NCBI GenBank assembly: GCA_015499995.1
Contig: JADNRV010000113.1
Coordinates: forward strand, 62,001 to 126,000
DNA: 64,000 nt
DNA from: Flammula alnicola
Lineage: Eukaryota; Basidiomycota; Agaricomycetes; Agaricales; Strophariaceae
Reading direction: 5' to 3'
A program made the translations under genes and the position numbers. Shown piece by piece: positions 21,202-32,486 of the stretch (position 1 is the stretch's first letter; the number at the start of each line of letters is the position of its first letter). The notes under the pieces are model-generated. The model ran no database searches. It had not been told where the DNA came from and saw only the letters and a list, made by a program, of their open reading frames with translations.

Positions 21202-22474
21202 ATGTCAGGTAGCGCCATGCACTCCTTTCTTTTGCATGCCTCACTGACGAGGGCCAGGTCATCCAGGTTTTACCATAAATTGGTCAACAAAAGATGCTCG
21301 CCTGCTCGACTGGCTTGATGAGAATCCCGTGGAGAGGGAAATTATCTTCCAAAAGGAGAGTATCAAGGGGCAGAAATTCTCCAAACGTGAATGCACCATC
21401 AAGGCCGCTCGGGAAATCTTTTCTGTTGACGCCGATATCATCATCCGACGAATTGCTCAAAAGGATCCTGCACATCTTCGTAAAAAACTTGCCGACTATT
21501 TCAGACAGTGAGTCTCCAAAGCCTTCCTTTTTCTGTTTGAGTCTCTAACTTATCGCAGTTTGAAAGTAAAATATCAAAAATTCAACAAAATTATAGGACC
21601 CGCGGCCTCTAATTCACGCTATGAAGACTTAGAAGTGGGAGGGGAAACACATAGAACAATTGGCAAGTATTTTTCCTTGTTTCCCAAACCTACTTCAAAT
21701 GTCTGATGCACCACAGTAGAGAGACTCCTAACGGACTCTTTTCCGATCTGGACGCGCCTCCATGTCTATTGGAGAACTTTGTCGCACTACAATCAATATT
21801 ATTCATCCTCGAATTCCTCCCAAAAAGCTCGCAAACCGCCCCCGTCTTCAGGAGTTGTACCTTCTAAAGCCAGGACGCGATGGCAGACAACTACCAGCAA
21901 AATGCGAGCCTCCAAAAGACTCAAACATCGTGGTGTCTCTGAAGAAGTAAGTTTCACACCACGACTCCCTGTTTATAACGTCGACCAATTATTTTTCGTA
22001 ATTCGAGGTAATCGTTGTCGAGGACACCCCCACCCCGAAAGACGAGCAAGAAGATGAACATGACGATGCTCAGCCATCGGGCAGCGGTTCCATGTTCGTT
22101 AATTTATCGCTACATAGATGTCTCGCGTTTCTCATATCCTTTCAAGTGTTTGGCAATCCAATAGCAGAAAACGCACCCAAAACGAACTCGAAGAAGCTCC
22201 CGACGTCGCCAACGTCAAGACATCTGGTCCTTCTACTATCCTCCAGACTCACGAGCTGCAGATGGCCGAGATTCAGTTCAAACGTCAGAAGCTCGAGCTC
22301 GAAGCCCAGGAAAAGATACGCCGCATCGAAATTGAAGCAGAGGAACGGCGTCGAGTGTTAGACGACAATCGCCAGCGCGAAAAAGAGAGACACGAACTTA
22401 TGATGCGGTACATGGCGCTTGCGACTGGATCGGGAAGCAAAGAAGACGGAGCCAAAATCCCAGGAAATACATAA
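21202..22474 (+). CDS. Agaricomycete-specific protein: N-terminal helical domain, C-terminal coiled coil (copy 1)
   Basis: Function unknown. It is a member of a family I recall as widely expanded in agaricomycetes. The N-terminal domain begins DARLLDWLDENPVEREIIF and runs through KKLADYFRHLKVKYQKFN to FPIWTRLHVYWRTLSHYN, a helix-rich, Myb/SANT-like layout. A Ser/Lys-rich disordered linker follows. The C-terminus is a strongly charged coiled coil (LQMAEIQFKRQKLELEAQEK then RRIEIEAEERRRVLDDN) ending at 22474. One intron (21663-21716) has a GC donor, G|GCAAGT: only this keeps the frame IVERLLTDSFPIW. The first coding bases (ATGTCAG at 21202) are inferred from family pattern and a short exon. Copies 2 and 3 lie at 24395-25833 and 58718-60131. 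DNA binding is a guess from the domain shape. Confidence 0.65.
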
Positions 22475-22889
22475 TACATAAGTTGTTTCTCTTTCCATGC
22501 AAGGTGTCGTACCATTCACTAGCTCCACAAAAGTTGTACCTACCATTCAAGATACCTGTAATCGTCCCAAGACTCAAATATCATATTTTTCGTTGCAATA
22601 GAGGGAGCCTGATTTATGGTTTTTGCTACTTAAAGTTCCTCAGGACTCCTGTCAAGTAACGTTATGGCATATCGACTCCGCCGAACTGCGCATTGCCTCG
22701 TCGAAATGGTGGACCTTGGAGTTTCGATGTTGGTGGTGTTCAAACACAATTTAAATAGAAAGGCGATTACATGGCCCCACTTTTTGTCGCCCCCCACCTG
22801 CATCCTAGTAGCCCTACTTTGTCGTGCGCTAGCCGCCTCGAGCTCAATACCTTGCGCATGGGCTGAATAACGCAACAGCTTCTGTGATG
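22475..22889. other. Intergenic, nothing recognised
   Basis: Sequence between the end of the coiled-coil gene and the remnant F-box gene. It holds the 3' flank of the former; no repeat or gene seen. Confidence 0.4.
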
Positions 22890-23870
22890 TCAGGTACAGT
22901 CTGATTCCTCGTTTCTGCAAGCGCCTTGGTTGAGGAAAATCTTGTTTTCTGCTCCGAAAAGATGTCGCACCAACAGGGAGAAGATGAAGGGAGAGTCGAA
23001 AATTCGATGCTGCATCGAAGGTGCGGTGGACATTTTCTCTGTCAACAGTGATTCACCATCCGCAATGAAGTTGCGATATCCATCCCCCAGTGTCATAGTC
23101 ATCGAACTCATTGCACCATAGGCACCTGCGTGAAGAGCGTACTTTCCCTTAAATTCGTCAAGTGTTCCTCGAACCCCTTCCATACGTCGGACCACATCTA
23201 CGGATTGAGCACATTAGGGACATCGATGCTCAGGCAACAGTCGTCTAGTTCTAGTTCCACAAGTGATGGGTGACGATGGATGAACGCCTCGACACCTGTT
23301 GTTGCAAGGGGGTCATTCGGAGTGGTGCTATCTTTGAACGAGTCGCTGAACATGATGCCGCGGAGAGAACGGGATCCCACACTGCACAGCTTGGGCCAAC
23401 GGTGCCCCACTGAAGCGTCAGTGAGGTCGAGAGGTGCTGTGAGAAATGCGACAATGTCACTGGCCCAGAGATTCCTATGAGACTTGCTGCCAACCAGAAG
23501 GTCAGCTTCTGCATCGTGGGTCACAATCCTGATATGAAGGCTCGTCATTCCATGCAGGAATATCCGAGAACCATAGGGGCGGGCGCCTTCGTTAGGCTGC
23601 GCGAGAAGCCCGTGGACCTCAAACGTTCAGCTAGTATTGGGGGGAGGGGTGAGAGTTGAGAGTGAGGCCAGCTAGTTCAGAGAGAATATTGGTTTGCAGG
23701 GGCCTGACCGGGGACATTTCATTTTCGTCTTCGTCACCTTCGTTTTCTGAGTTGGAGTATCTAATGAAAGTGTGTTCTTTGTAGTATTCGGGAAAATAGA
23801 GCCGCAGTGCGTGTAGGCTAGGGAAAGCATTCAAATGCGATGGCAACGACTGTGGGTGGGCTCCTGAGGG
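22890..23870 (-). pseudogene. Truncated F-box/LRR-type gene, 5' end lost at duplication border
   Basis: Minus-strand frames read like the C-terminal half of an agaricomycete F-box/LRR protein: FPSLHALRLYFPEYYKEH, an acidic insert, ILSELAGLTLNSHPS, KLCSVGSRSLRGIMF, VEAFIHRHPSLVELELDDC, then a stop at 23198 and further related sequence to about 22890. No F-box or start lies upstream. The coding pattern stops at about 23870, exactly where the 2.45 kb duplicated segment begins, so the insertion or rearrangement probably removed the 5' part. It could also be a short intact gene with an unseen first exon. Confidence 0.5.
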
Positions 23871-26333
23871 CGGCGGGTAGAGAAAGAGAGGGCTACTATT
23901 GTCACCGACATGTTACATAAGTCCAAGATGTGATCCGCCGCCTTCCGCAGTGCGATCACTGCTGCATTCGTCAGCAAGCGCCCATCGGCCGAATCAGGTC
24001 CCACGAGGCCTATCGATTCACAGCTCTCCCAAAAACTCTTTCGAGTGCGTAGTGTTGGCGCACATAGTGCATGCGCAAATAAGTCTCGAGTCCATTACCC
24101 CATTACCCTGTATTTTATTTCCGATAGATTTCACTCTACTAAGGGCTTGCTTCATCCACCTATTCGCCGATTATATACACTATACCAACCCTGGTGAATG
24201 CAAGCTTAACTCAATTTGAAGTCAGTCAAATTATCAGGATTAAACAAACAAACCTCATACTATTGTTTTAAGCTTTTGATGTCTGGCTTGTTGATCGCTC
24301 CAGGTATTTAATGGATATAAATTTCTTGTTGAGTTCGCTACCGCATTCGCCCCCAAACTTCCAGCCAGCTGCAGACGCCAGGGATCTCATCATCATGTCT
24401 CCGCTGGCACAGACAATTCAAGACTTCTTAGGTAAATCAATAATGTACCTCTTCGTGCATGAAGTCGCCTACTTACTACTTGATTTGAAGCCAATGGCAA
24501 CTGGTCACTGCCCCAATCATATGAATTCCGTTCCGTTATAGACTGGACAGGTGATCCCGCCAACGACGCCCGCCTACTCGACTGGATCGATAAGCATCCC
24601 CTTGAGAGGGACATTTTGTTCTCGCCGACATCCCTTGCGAGAAGATCGCTGCAAGGGAAAATAAACAAACACCAATGTTTCGTCAGGGCGGCAAAACATT
24701 TTTTTTTTTCCGATAATAATCCAGCTGTCCGCAGAGACCTCAAGAGTGAAGCTGGCAGAGACCGTCTTGCTCATATAATTAGAGCCCGTTTTTGCGAGTG
24801 AGTCTCAAGTCTTTATTTTACCCAGTCAAAGTGCTAATACACTGCTCAGGTTGAAGCGAAAATATCAAGATTTCAATAGCGAGATTGGGCCTGCGGCTTC
24901 TAACATGCAGTATGAAGAACTTATTAAGATTGGAGGTGAAACTCGCCAAAATTTTGGCAAGTCCTGTGGCCAATTTAAAGACCTGTTTTCCTAAAACTTC
25001 TATTAGAGGATCTGCTAGAAGAACTTCCCATATGGCCGCGCCTACATACATATTGGAGGGCGCTACCCGGCTACAATCTGCACTACTCAGGCTTCACCTC
25101 CTCTCCGTCACCTAGCGCGTCACCATCACCCTTTGGAACCATCAGAAAAATTATGCAACCACCAGAGAAGGAACGGGGACGCAATGAAACTGAAAGATCA
25201 ACTACAAGTAGCGTCTTTGTTGAATCCAAATCTCGAGACTCTTCAAGTTCTCCTGATGTAAGTTTTATGGTATCTATCAGATGTCTGTATACAGTGTTTA
25301 ACCGTTTCGATAGTCCGAAGTTATCATCGTTAATGATCTGCCCAAAGACAAGGAAAATAAGAACGTCATATCGAAGGGGGCTTTTCAAGTATTCAACCAC
25401 TTTGTCCCGTTAGTTAATGTTCTTTTCCCCGTTTTCCTCTGCGTATGGCTCATCTTCTTTCAGCGGTCGCAAATCCCAGAGAAACAGTAAATGCACCCGC
25501 CGAGAATTCGAGGAAGAAGAAGATATTCCTTCTGAAATCAACAATACCTTCGCAGATGACGATAAAGCAAAAGGGCTTACTGCGATCCAGAAATATGAGC
25601 TGCAAATGGCCGAAATCCAACTCAAACGGCAGAAGCTCGAGCTCGAAGTCCAAGAAAAGAAGACTGCAGTTGAAATACGCCGTATCGAGGTGGAAGCGGA
25701 GGAACGCCGTCGTGCGTTAGATGACAATCGCCAGCGCGAGAAGGAGAAACATGAAATTATGATACATTTCATGGCGCTTGTCACTGGATCGAGTAGCAAA
25801 GAGAACATAGTAGAGCAGCTAGCAAATGCGTGAAGTTCAGGTTGTAATTTATCCTTCAGTACTATATACACATGTATCTGAACAGTTCTCTAGCTGCGAT
25901 AACTCCATGGATTCAGGCCCTGGAGGTTCACGTCTTGTCTGGGCAGGGTATCAAATTTCGGACACTTTAAGCGCCCATGATTGTCATTGATCATGGTGTC
26001 GGAATTCTGGGATAACTTGTTTCCTGCCACCCAATCCGATTCTTCATCAAGGCAACATATGACGCAAGCCCTTGCTTGTTCTATTTCCTGCACCCCGGCT
26101 TGATGGTCATGAAGAATCATGCTCGCCGTCGTCCAGTAGAAAAGATCAAGTTGGCATGCCAAGGGTGGCCTGCTTCCTCAGTCCTGGTCTAACCACATCC
26201 TGGAAGCATCAGACAATGGATTGAGGAGGTTAAAAGTTGGCTTATCGTTCGGCAGTTTGGCTGAGGCAATGCCGCTGCGCGGGGTTAAGTATAGAAATGC
26301 GATCAGCCAGAACGCGACCGGCGCGTGACCGCG
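23871..26333. repeat. Segmental duplication copy 1 (inverted partner at 58204-60640)
   Basis: This 2.45 kb segment matches 58204-60640 in reverse orientation over its whole length, about 90% identical by eye with small indels. One border is at GAAAGAGAGGGC (23880; complement near 60630) and the other at GACCGGCGCGTGACCGC (26317-26333; complement near 58207). It holds a coiled-coil family gene (24395-25833) and, at its right edge, the sequence just upstream of the Nudix gene start at 26337. I see no inverted terminal repeats or clear target-site duplication. Confidence 0.85.
24395..25833 (+). CDS. Agaricomycete-specific helical/coiled-coil protein (copy 2)
   Basis: Paralogue of the gene at 21202 with the same order of parts. 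It starts MSPLAQTIQDFLDW across an intron (24432-24540), then NDARLLDWIDKHPLERDILF, a helix-rich domain to FCELKRKYQDFNSEIGPA, and LPIWPRLHTYWRALPGYN. After a Ser/Pro-rich linker comes the C-terminal coiled coil LQMAEIQLKRQKLELEVQEK and RRIEVEAEERRRALDDN, with the stop at 25833. The intron at 24957-25006 again needs a GC donor (G|GCAAGT) to keep frame (NFEDLLEELPIW). It lies inside the inverted duplication; its twin is at 58718-60131. Function unknown. Confidence 0.65.
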
Positions 26334-26336
26334 CTT

Positions 26337-27830
26337 ATGTTTTCGTCCGAATCTCCGAAAATAAAAATATCGAGCTATGTAAGTATCAGGTCACTCTTTT
26401 GCTTTCGAGTCATATCATCTCTTGTCCTTACACCGATGTCCTCACCACAGAAATCTAACCTAAGCTTTCTCAACCTCGTCGACATTTGCGACAACGTACA
26501 TTTGCGTCGCGATCACACTGGCCTCTACGATGTCGCGTATGATTCCGAGCCATTGGTGCCTCTATATCTATCGGAATCGCCAGAAAGCCCCGTAATTGGC
26601 CTCCTGCGACCAGTTATAGTCGAACAGCTGAAACTGGAAAATGAAAGGAGCAAGAAGAACGGCGTCCAAGAGCTTTGGGCTTTGAGGATTGACCCATCCG
26701 AGCAAATTCCTTTGCGGCATGGCGCATCTGGTCCATGTGTGAGTCTTCGCGATTACCTGGACACGCCTTCAAAGCGGACCGCGGCCATGAAGGAACTCTG
26801 TGAATGCTGGAGGGACACTGGTCTTTTCTCAGATGTCTGCGGCCCCAAGAAATGGAGGGCGGAGATGTACCCAGTTTACGCCAACCCATTTGGGGTACAC
26901 GATCATCCTCTTCTCGCAGGACACGAGGATGGTCTCAATTACGCATTTGAAATGGAGCGCTCTGCCTGCGCGCTATTCGGGATTGTCACATATGGGGTCC
27001 ACTTGAACATCTACGACGAGGTCGTCCAAGAAGATGGCCAACCTCGCATCCGTATCTGGGTTCCAACGCGCGCTCTCACCAAACCTACGTCCGTTCGCTA
27101 TCTTCGTTCGTTTTGGAGAATATCTAAAAGAATCTCTATCTTTTAGTTTCCCCGGAATGCTTGATAATACTGTGGCTGGTGGAATACCAAGTGGTATGAC
27201 TATGTTCGATTCTCTTGTGAAGGAATGCATGGAGGAAGCTAGCATCGAGGCCGATATCGTCATAAAGCACGCCCGAGCTACTGGTTCTGTAAGCTACTTC
27301 TTCAGGTATGGATTTTTCATCTCACCATAAGCCTTGCACCGAGTTTACTTTTTGTACAGAACATCGAAAGGCTGGCTCCAACCTGAAGTTGAGTGAGTCA
27401 ACCGAAAATTGCAGCTGCATTCGTCGGTTTCATCCTTCGCAAAGATATGTCTATAATATCTTGATCCCAACTGGACTTGACCCGGTGCCGTTTACTCCTC
27501 GACCATTAGACGGGGAGGTCGAATCGTTTGAGGTCCGTCTATTAATCTCTCATCGGAGAAGGTGATCTCATCTCCACGCGTTCCAAGTTCGTTTCACACG
27601 ACCAACTTTTGCAACAGCTTCGTTCTGGCTTGTTCAAACCCAATTGCGCTCTCGGTCAGTGCATGATGTTGTGCGGTCTTATGGCAGTTCTTCCTACTGA
27701 TAAGCACGAACGACGCTCAGTTATCATCGATCTTTTCATTCGCCTTGGGTATATCACCCCCGATAATGAATCGGATTTCTTGCAGTTAATTAATCGTCTG
27801 CACGGTTCATTTGACCATGACAAGTGGTGA
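26337..27830 (+). CDS. DUF4743-Nudix hydrolase, thiamine diphosphate-related type
   Basis: Homologue of the fungal DUF4743-Nudix proteins typified by yeast YJR142W, which act on (oxidised) thiamine diphosphates. It starts MFSSESPKIKISSY at 26337; a 72 bp intron (26379-26450) follows. The N-terminal DUF4743 part has LSFLNLVDICDNV, then MKELCECWRDTGLFSDVCG, PKKWRAEMYPVYANPFGVHD and FEMERSACALFGIVTYGVH. The Nudix part has GGIPSGMTMFDSLVKECMEE, where KE..EE keeps the metal-binding glutamates. It continues with TSKGWLQPEVEYVYNILIP, PLDGEVESFE, LRSGLFKPNCAL and IIDLFIRLGYITPDNE, ending FDHDKW at 27830. Seven exons join in frame by GT-AG introns. Its promoter edge is duplicated: the same upstream 100 bp recur inverted near 58210-58320 without a Nudix gene. 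Probably cytosolic or mitochondrial; no targeting signal is obvious. Confidence 0.85.
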
Positions 27831-28195
27831 GAGTTCTTCGATCTTTCATACGTTGTCTCCGTTTCGCCACATAGAGTATTGTGATCTGTACTTCGTTTTC
27901 AATTCATTGTTTTACTGCCAAGATGCTGCCAAGATGTCGAGTCCTCTCAAAGTCATTTAAGTAGATGGCGGGCTCAAGGCGGGCTATACCGCCACGTCCT
28001 TACACAACGATGCAAGATTTCTGCCTTTGGTAATATCCCTCAAGCATCCCCTTCATAAGCATTTCTTTGCCTTGCGCTACTTACGTACCGTTAGGGGTTC
28101 TGGTTATTAATAATATTATTGGTCTTCCCTTTCGTCTGAACAATCTGCATAATTTTTCATATCCATTGGTCGACCACGTGACATTGACAACGTCA
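27831..28195. other. 3' flank of the Nudix gene, nothing recognised
   Basis: Intergenic sequence between the Nudix stop and the first of two inverted-repeat elements. No gene seen. Confidence 0.4.
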
Positions 28196-28203
28196 ATGGA
28201 AGG

Positions 28204-28958
28204 AGGACCCCTGATAATCCTGAGGGAACTCGGATACAAAATCAGTGATTTTGGGCGGAAAATGGGTGGACACAATTTTTGCGTTTGGGGCGGATTTTTT
28301 GGTGGACTTTGTACCCGACTCAAAATTTCGCCCAGTTTTAGGTGGACTATGTATCCGAGTTCAAAAAAATCTCCCAAAATTTCTAAAAATCCTAAAAAAA
28401 ATTCCTGAGCCCTGTAAGCATACACGAAAGCTCTCTGCAGGCTTTAGCCATGGTATGTATCATAAAAAGCTACTATATATCTCCATCATTACCCTCATTT
28501 CCCTTCTTTCCACTGGCAGGGCAACACAGCTAATGCATCGTGGAGAGATTCATGTAAAGCAAACAAATTCCCAATTCCACGCAGAAAGAATTTATTCAAA
28601 ATTTATTATAGCTACAGAAGTATGGCATTGTTGGGCACTGTATCAAAAAAGTCGTCAGAGGTCCCAGGTGGCCCAACTAACGGTTAAGCATTGTTCTGGT
28701 TGGTGTTGGTCCAATGTTGCACTGAGACCGATCAGGGCAGGCCACTGGCCCATCATGGGCCACGGTCGACAATAGGTGGACGGTATCCAGGTTGGGTTGA
28801 CGTTCAAGGTTTATAGGTGGACTTTGGATCTATGTTTGAGGCTAGCAATGTTGACCATAGGTGGACGCTATCAGTAACAGTATCCGGGTTCCGCGGCCTC
28901 CGGCCGCGGTTTTGAGGTGGATCCGTATCTGAGTTTCCCCAGGATTATCAGGGGTCCT
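28204..28958. mobile_element. 755 bp TIR element with 8 bp target-site duplication
   Basis: The ends form a 34 bp inverted repeat starting AGGACCCCTGATAATCCTG (first 19 bases perfect, 31 of 34 overall). It is flanked by a perfect 8 bp duplication, ATGGAAGG, at 28196-28203 and 28959-28966. Inside, the word GGTGGAC or GGTGGAT occurs about seven times, all in the same orientation, usually followed by a TATCCG/TATC word. Such clustered subterminal words are typical transposase-binding sites. There is no open frame of note, so it is non-autonomous. The terminus does not fit the hAT YARNG rule; 8 bp duplications also occur in P and Zisupton/KDZ-type elements, so the class is left open. Confidence 0.9.
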
Positions 28959-28984
28959 ATGGAAGGGGAACGTTGTACGCAGTT

Positions 28985-29426
28985 TAGGGTTGCGGAAAAA
29001 ACTCCGAATAAGTTCCCAAGTGTAAGTTACAATGTAATTTACATGTAAATTACCTATTTTATGCAAGTCCAGAAATCGGCCTTGCATTTTATGCATAAAA
29101 TTCTCACGTGATTTATTTTGTGGCAAAGGCCTATGGCGGCGTATTACGCGTTACATCAACGTTACATCTATACAGGATGAGGCTGAGTACTTTCGAGCTC
29201 GGCGAGCGAGTCTAGAGACGTTGGGAGGTGGTTCGAGCGCGGTTGGAGCACGGTAATCCTATCAGATTAGGATTTCTGCAGCCAGCAGGCGGTGTCACGT
29301 GCTTTAAGCGTGGGAAAATACAGGCTTGTAAATTACGATGTAAATTACATTACATGCCGTCGAAAATTGCGGACTTTTGTAAATTACATAGTTACATGTA
29401 GGTCGAGGAATAAGTTCCGCAACCCT
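28985..29426. mobile_element. hAT-type MITE, 442 bp
   Basis: Ends are a perfect 13 bp inverted repeat, TAGGGTTGCGGAA, with a perfect 8 bp target-site duplication ACGCAGTT at 28977-28984 and 29427-29434. TAGGG fits the hAT YARNG terminus. The subterminal parts on both sides are rich in GTAATTTACATGTAA-like words (TGTAAATTAC), again in both orientations. No coding capacity. It begins only 10 bp after the duplication of the preceding element and ends about 100 bp before the peroxidase start codon. Confidence 0.9.
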
Positions 29427-29535
29427 AACGCAGTTAAAAACTTGTTCGCTTCTTGCCCAAAGCCAAATGAAAGAAGTATAAAATGGGACTGGTGGAATTC
29501 TTGGGGCTGTTTGCGGTTCTCCCCCTCCGACCACC

Positions 29536-30605
29536 ATGTTCCTTATCACCCCCATTTACAGGGCGATACAGTCCCTTCTCGTTTTTACCTGGGACATCGG
29601 GTTGACGCTCTACAATCTTCTCACACCTAGTCGAAAGATAGGTCATGTTACTCCAGCTGGGCATCCAGGAGCGGAAGGAAAGTGGCCTGAGTACGTCCCA
29701 CCCAAGGATGGCGACAGTCGGTGCTCGTGCCCCGCACTAAACGCATTGGCGAACCATGGTGTGTAGTCCTTTGAAACTTTTTCTATCATCTGGGCCTCTG
29801 ACGTTGATGATCTGTTTCCTTCGTGATACGGCTTCCCTCTGCCAGGCATTCTCCCCCATGACGGCAAAAACATTAAATTCAACGAATTCGGCGCCAAGAT
29901 CAGGTCAACCTATAACTTTGCACCCAGTTTCTGCTTCTTCGTGCCCGATTTCGCTGCAAACATGTTGAACAGGAGCTATAGCAAGGACACATTCGACCTC
30001 GCTGACCTCGACCTCCACAGTGAAAGTGGCATCGAGCACGATGCATCCCTAACTCGTAAGTGTTCATTGAACCTAAACGTACATGTAACTTACCTTCTCG
30101 ACTCTGATTTAGGCGAGGACAGCGCACTCGTGCCCAACCAAGGAAAGCCGCATCTTCCGTTCGTCAAGGAGCTTCTGGAATCTGCCTCTGGCAAGGACAA
30201 GGACGGCAACCCGCTCCTCACTCCAAAGGACTTGTCGGAGTATTCAGCCAAACGGCGAGTGGATGCACGGGCTACGAACTCCGCCTTCACCCTGAGCTTG
30301 TTCCACAAGGTATTTGGTAGCTCCAAGTGCGTTATTCACCTTCAAATAGTTGCCTCTTTCTCATCTAATGGGCTTGGAATAGTTCTTCGACCTTGCTAAC
30401 GATCTTCGGAGGGCGCGTTGCCGACCTCGAGCCCTTCTTGATCGAAGAACGACTACCTGAAGGATGGGAGTCCCGTATCAGGAAGCGAATGGGATTGACT
30501 ATAGGCACTTTCAATAGCACAGTGCTGAAGCTCGAGTTTGGCACCAACAAGAACGAGAAGAAGTACAAGGCCAAGGCCGCCGCTCAGACTGCAAGCGCGG
30601 AGTGA
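29536..30605 (+). CDS. Heme-thiolate peroxidase (chloroperoxidase/peroxygenase family)
   Basis: Member of the fungal heme-thiolate peroxidase family (CPO/UPO), which use H2O2 for halogenation or oxygen transfer. It starts MFLITPIYRAIQSLLVFTWD at 29536; this hydrophobic N-terminus looks like a membrane anchor or signal rather than a cleaved peptide. The proximal thiolate motif reads RCSCPALNALANHG, that is SCP instead of the usual PCP. The Mg-binding/acid-base motif is IEHDASLTRED (EHD type). Conserved LPHDGKNIKFNEFG and DLEPFLIEERLPEGWESR follow. Four exons (29536-29758, 29846-30055, 30113-30326, 30383-30605) give 289 residues, the short type, ending in a Lys/Ala-rich tail. No frame problem. 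The MITE just upstream lies in its promoter region. Confidence 0.85.
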
Positions 30606-30867
30606 GCGCCGGCGACTCATCTTTCTTTACCCTACTCTCCATCTGCACGAACTTGCACGATTTTCCAAATAGCAGACTTACGACGTATCTCAGAAATCAT
30701 TATTCTCAAGTTTACGAACGACCGTGGGTTATAAAAATAGACTTCAATCTATTTTTATCGCCTCCGTCCAGAAATGTTTTTGTGATATAGAAAGTGCAAT
30801 ACCGTGACATCAAATATATACTCTAATTCCGCTTGAGTGACCAATACCCACCCTCGTACCAAGACAT

Positions 30868-31752
30868 CTAATTAACCAACACGTCGATTTCTATCCCAAG
30901 GTTGCGGCAAACACAACGGTAAAAGTAATTAATATACTCCACTTCGACCGTCTTGACGAGATGTCCGTCATGATACCACGTACGAATAGTAGAAAATTTG
31001 AGTGGGTGGCCGTTGTTGCGTGTGGCGATGTAGAAACGGAGAATGTCGACAGCATCATGGAGATGGATTTCAGTGTTGACGGCATGGTTGAACGCTGCCT
31101 GATCGTATCTGAACCGTGGCTCGCCGTCAAGGCGGGTCTTCTCCTGGAACGCCCGTCTTATCTTTGCGACAAGCTGATACCTCCAATCTGCGGCATATAC
31201 CTCAAGAGCAGGGGTGCGAAACATCAGCTGATCCCGCTGAACGGAATCTCTGAAGAGGGTCTCGCAGCCATCCAAGTTGTAGACATGTGCGACTAGATCC
31301 GCATTAATCCATTCGGGAGGATAGTCGTTTAGCTCCTTTGTCGCGGCGTACTTGGCGGTAAGTACTTCGTCAGTTACATTTTCACCTTTGGCGTTCCGAG
31401 TTACGTCGTCGGGGTCAGCGATGAAATTGATATCCTTTGTGACCTCCCGCTCGGTTTGCAAACAGACAACAACGCAGGCTCCCCCGGAGACAACGATTTT
31501 GACAGGACCAGGCCCACCACGGGCGAGTCGTGCGGGATTGTTGAGGGCGATCTTGTCTGAGAGTTTCTGGAAAACTATAGGAAGATATATTGTAGGTTGG
31601 TGAGATGCATTGTCGGTAGGGAGAGCCTAAACCACAGTGTCGCGCGTACCATAAGCAATGTCATCATAATCCAACCAATTTAGGCATTCCTCCTGAGTCT
31701 GAGCAGACTTTGAATGTTTCCTAGAAGCAACTTTTGTGAGTTTTTTAAACAT
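30868..31752 (-). CDS. Nucleotidyltransferase-like hypothetical protein
   Basis: Two exons, 31650-31752 and 30868-31574, joined by a GT-AG intron, give 269 residues starting MFKKLTKVASRKHSKSAQ. The N-terminal third has VKIVVSGGACVVVCLQTERE, then TKDINFIADPDD. A GG followed 20-odd residues later by T-x-D-I-x-F resembles the hG(G/S)...Dh(D/E)h core of minimal nucleotidyltransferases, with D-I-N in place of D-x-D. A helical C-terminal part follows (HLHDAVDILRFYIATRNNG). I recall related agaricomycete hypotheticals; the substrate is unknown, and Asn at the second acidic position may mean it is inactive. Confidence in the gene is higher than in the fold. Confidence 0.6.
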
Positions 31753-32486
31753 GTTATTTGAACGGGGTTGAGAAGGTGTAAGCTGGGGTAGCGATAGTAG
31801 GAAAGATGGCTGGGATTGTTATCTAGAAAGCGCATACTAAAGTGCATTATATAGCCAAAAATACGGGCCATTGGTATGCACGAGCTCTTAGGATGCCACT
31901 GACTAGTGGCTCACTTTCGCTCCTTTTGCGCTTTGTCTATCAAGCTAGATACTTTTAGGCGTGCCTTGGCCTTCGGCAGTAGACAATGCAACATGGGCCT
32001 TGCTCACTAAATGCATAATGGCCCGTTGATGCATTACATTACAAATGGCCCGAGGCAGATTGGTAAAATTTCGCGGCGCACACAGACGACGAAGGTTCCC
32101 ACAAAAGGCAAGCTGTCTTCCCAATTGGGTTCATGCCACCTGGATCGGATTGGGAGCACAAGCGCTCAAGCGCTCAAGCTTCAAGCTTCAAGCTTCAAGT
32201 GATCACGCGGTCAGAGCGCCGGTAGGTTTTCCGAATGTTGAGAATATTATAATGTAAAACATTGAATTTTGTGTTAGGCGGGCGGCAGACAAGCAGTGGA
32301 AGAAAAGGGTCCGAGAAATGATTCCAGTTTACGATTGGTTTAGGACATATAACTTGGTTATATTCCTTAGAAGCAAAGACGTGGTAGTGTAAAATGTAGA
32401 TACGAGCCTGCATAAATGAGGGGTAAAGGAAAAAAAATTTAATATTTTACGAAGTCATGAAAACATTTATCAATGTTTCCTTGTAA
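31753..32486. other. Intergenic with a small tandem repeat
   Basis: No gene seen. A short CTCAAGC/TTCAAGC tandem repeat lies at 32162-32199. Runs of TACATTACA and ATGCATTA occur around 32010-32050. The rest is AT-rich. Confidence 0.5.
32162..32199. repeat. Short tandem repeat, GCGCTCAA then GCTTCAA units
   Basis: Two GCGCTCAA units are followed by three GCTTCAA units without gaps. It is a simple sequence repeat. Confidence 0.9.

Noticed and set aside
28204..28958. Calling the element hAT
   Set aside because: The 8 bp duplication fits, but the terminal AGGAC does not match the hAT YARNG rule; class left open.
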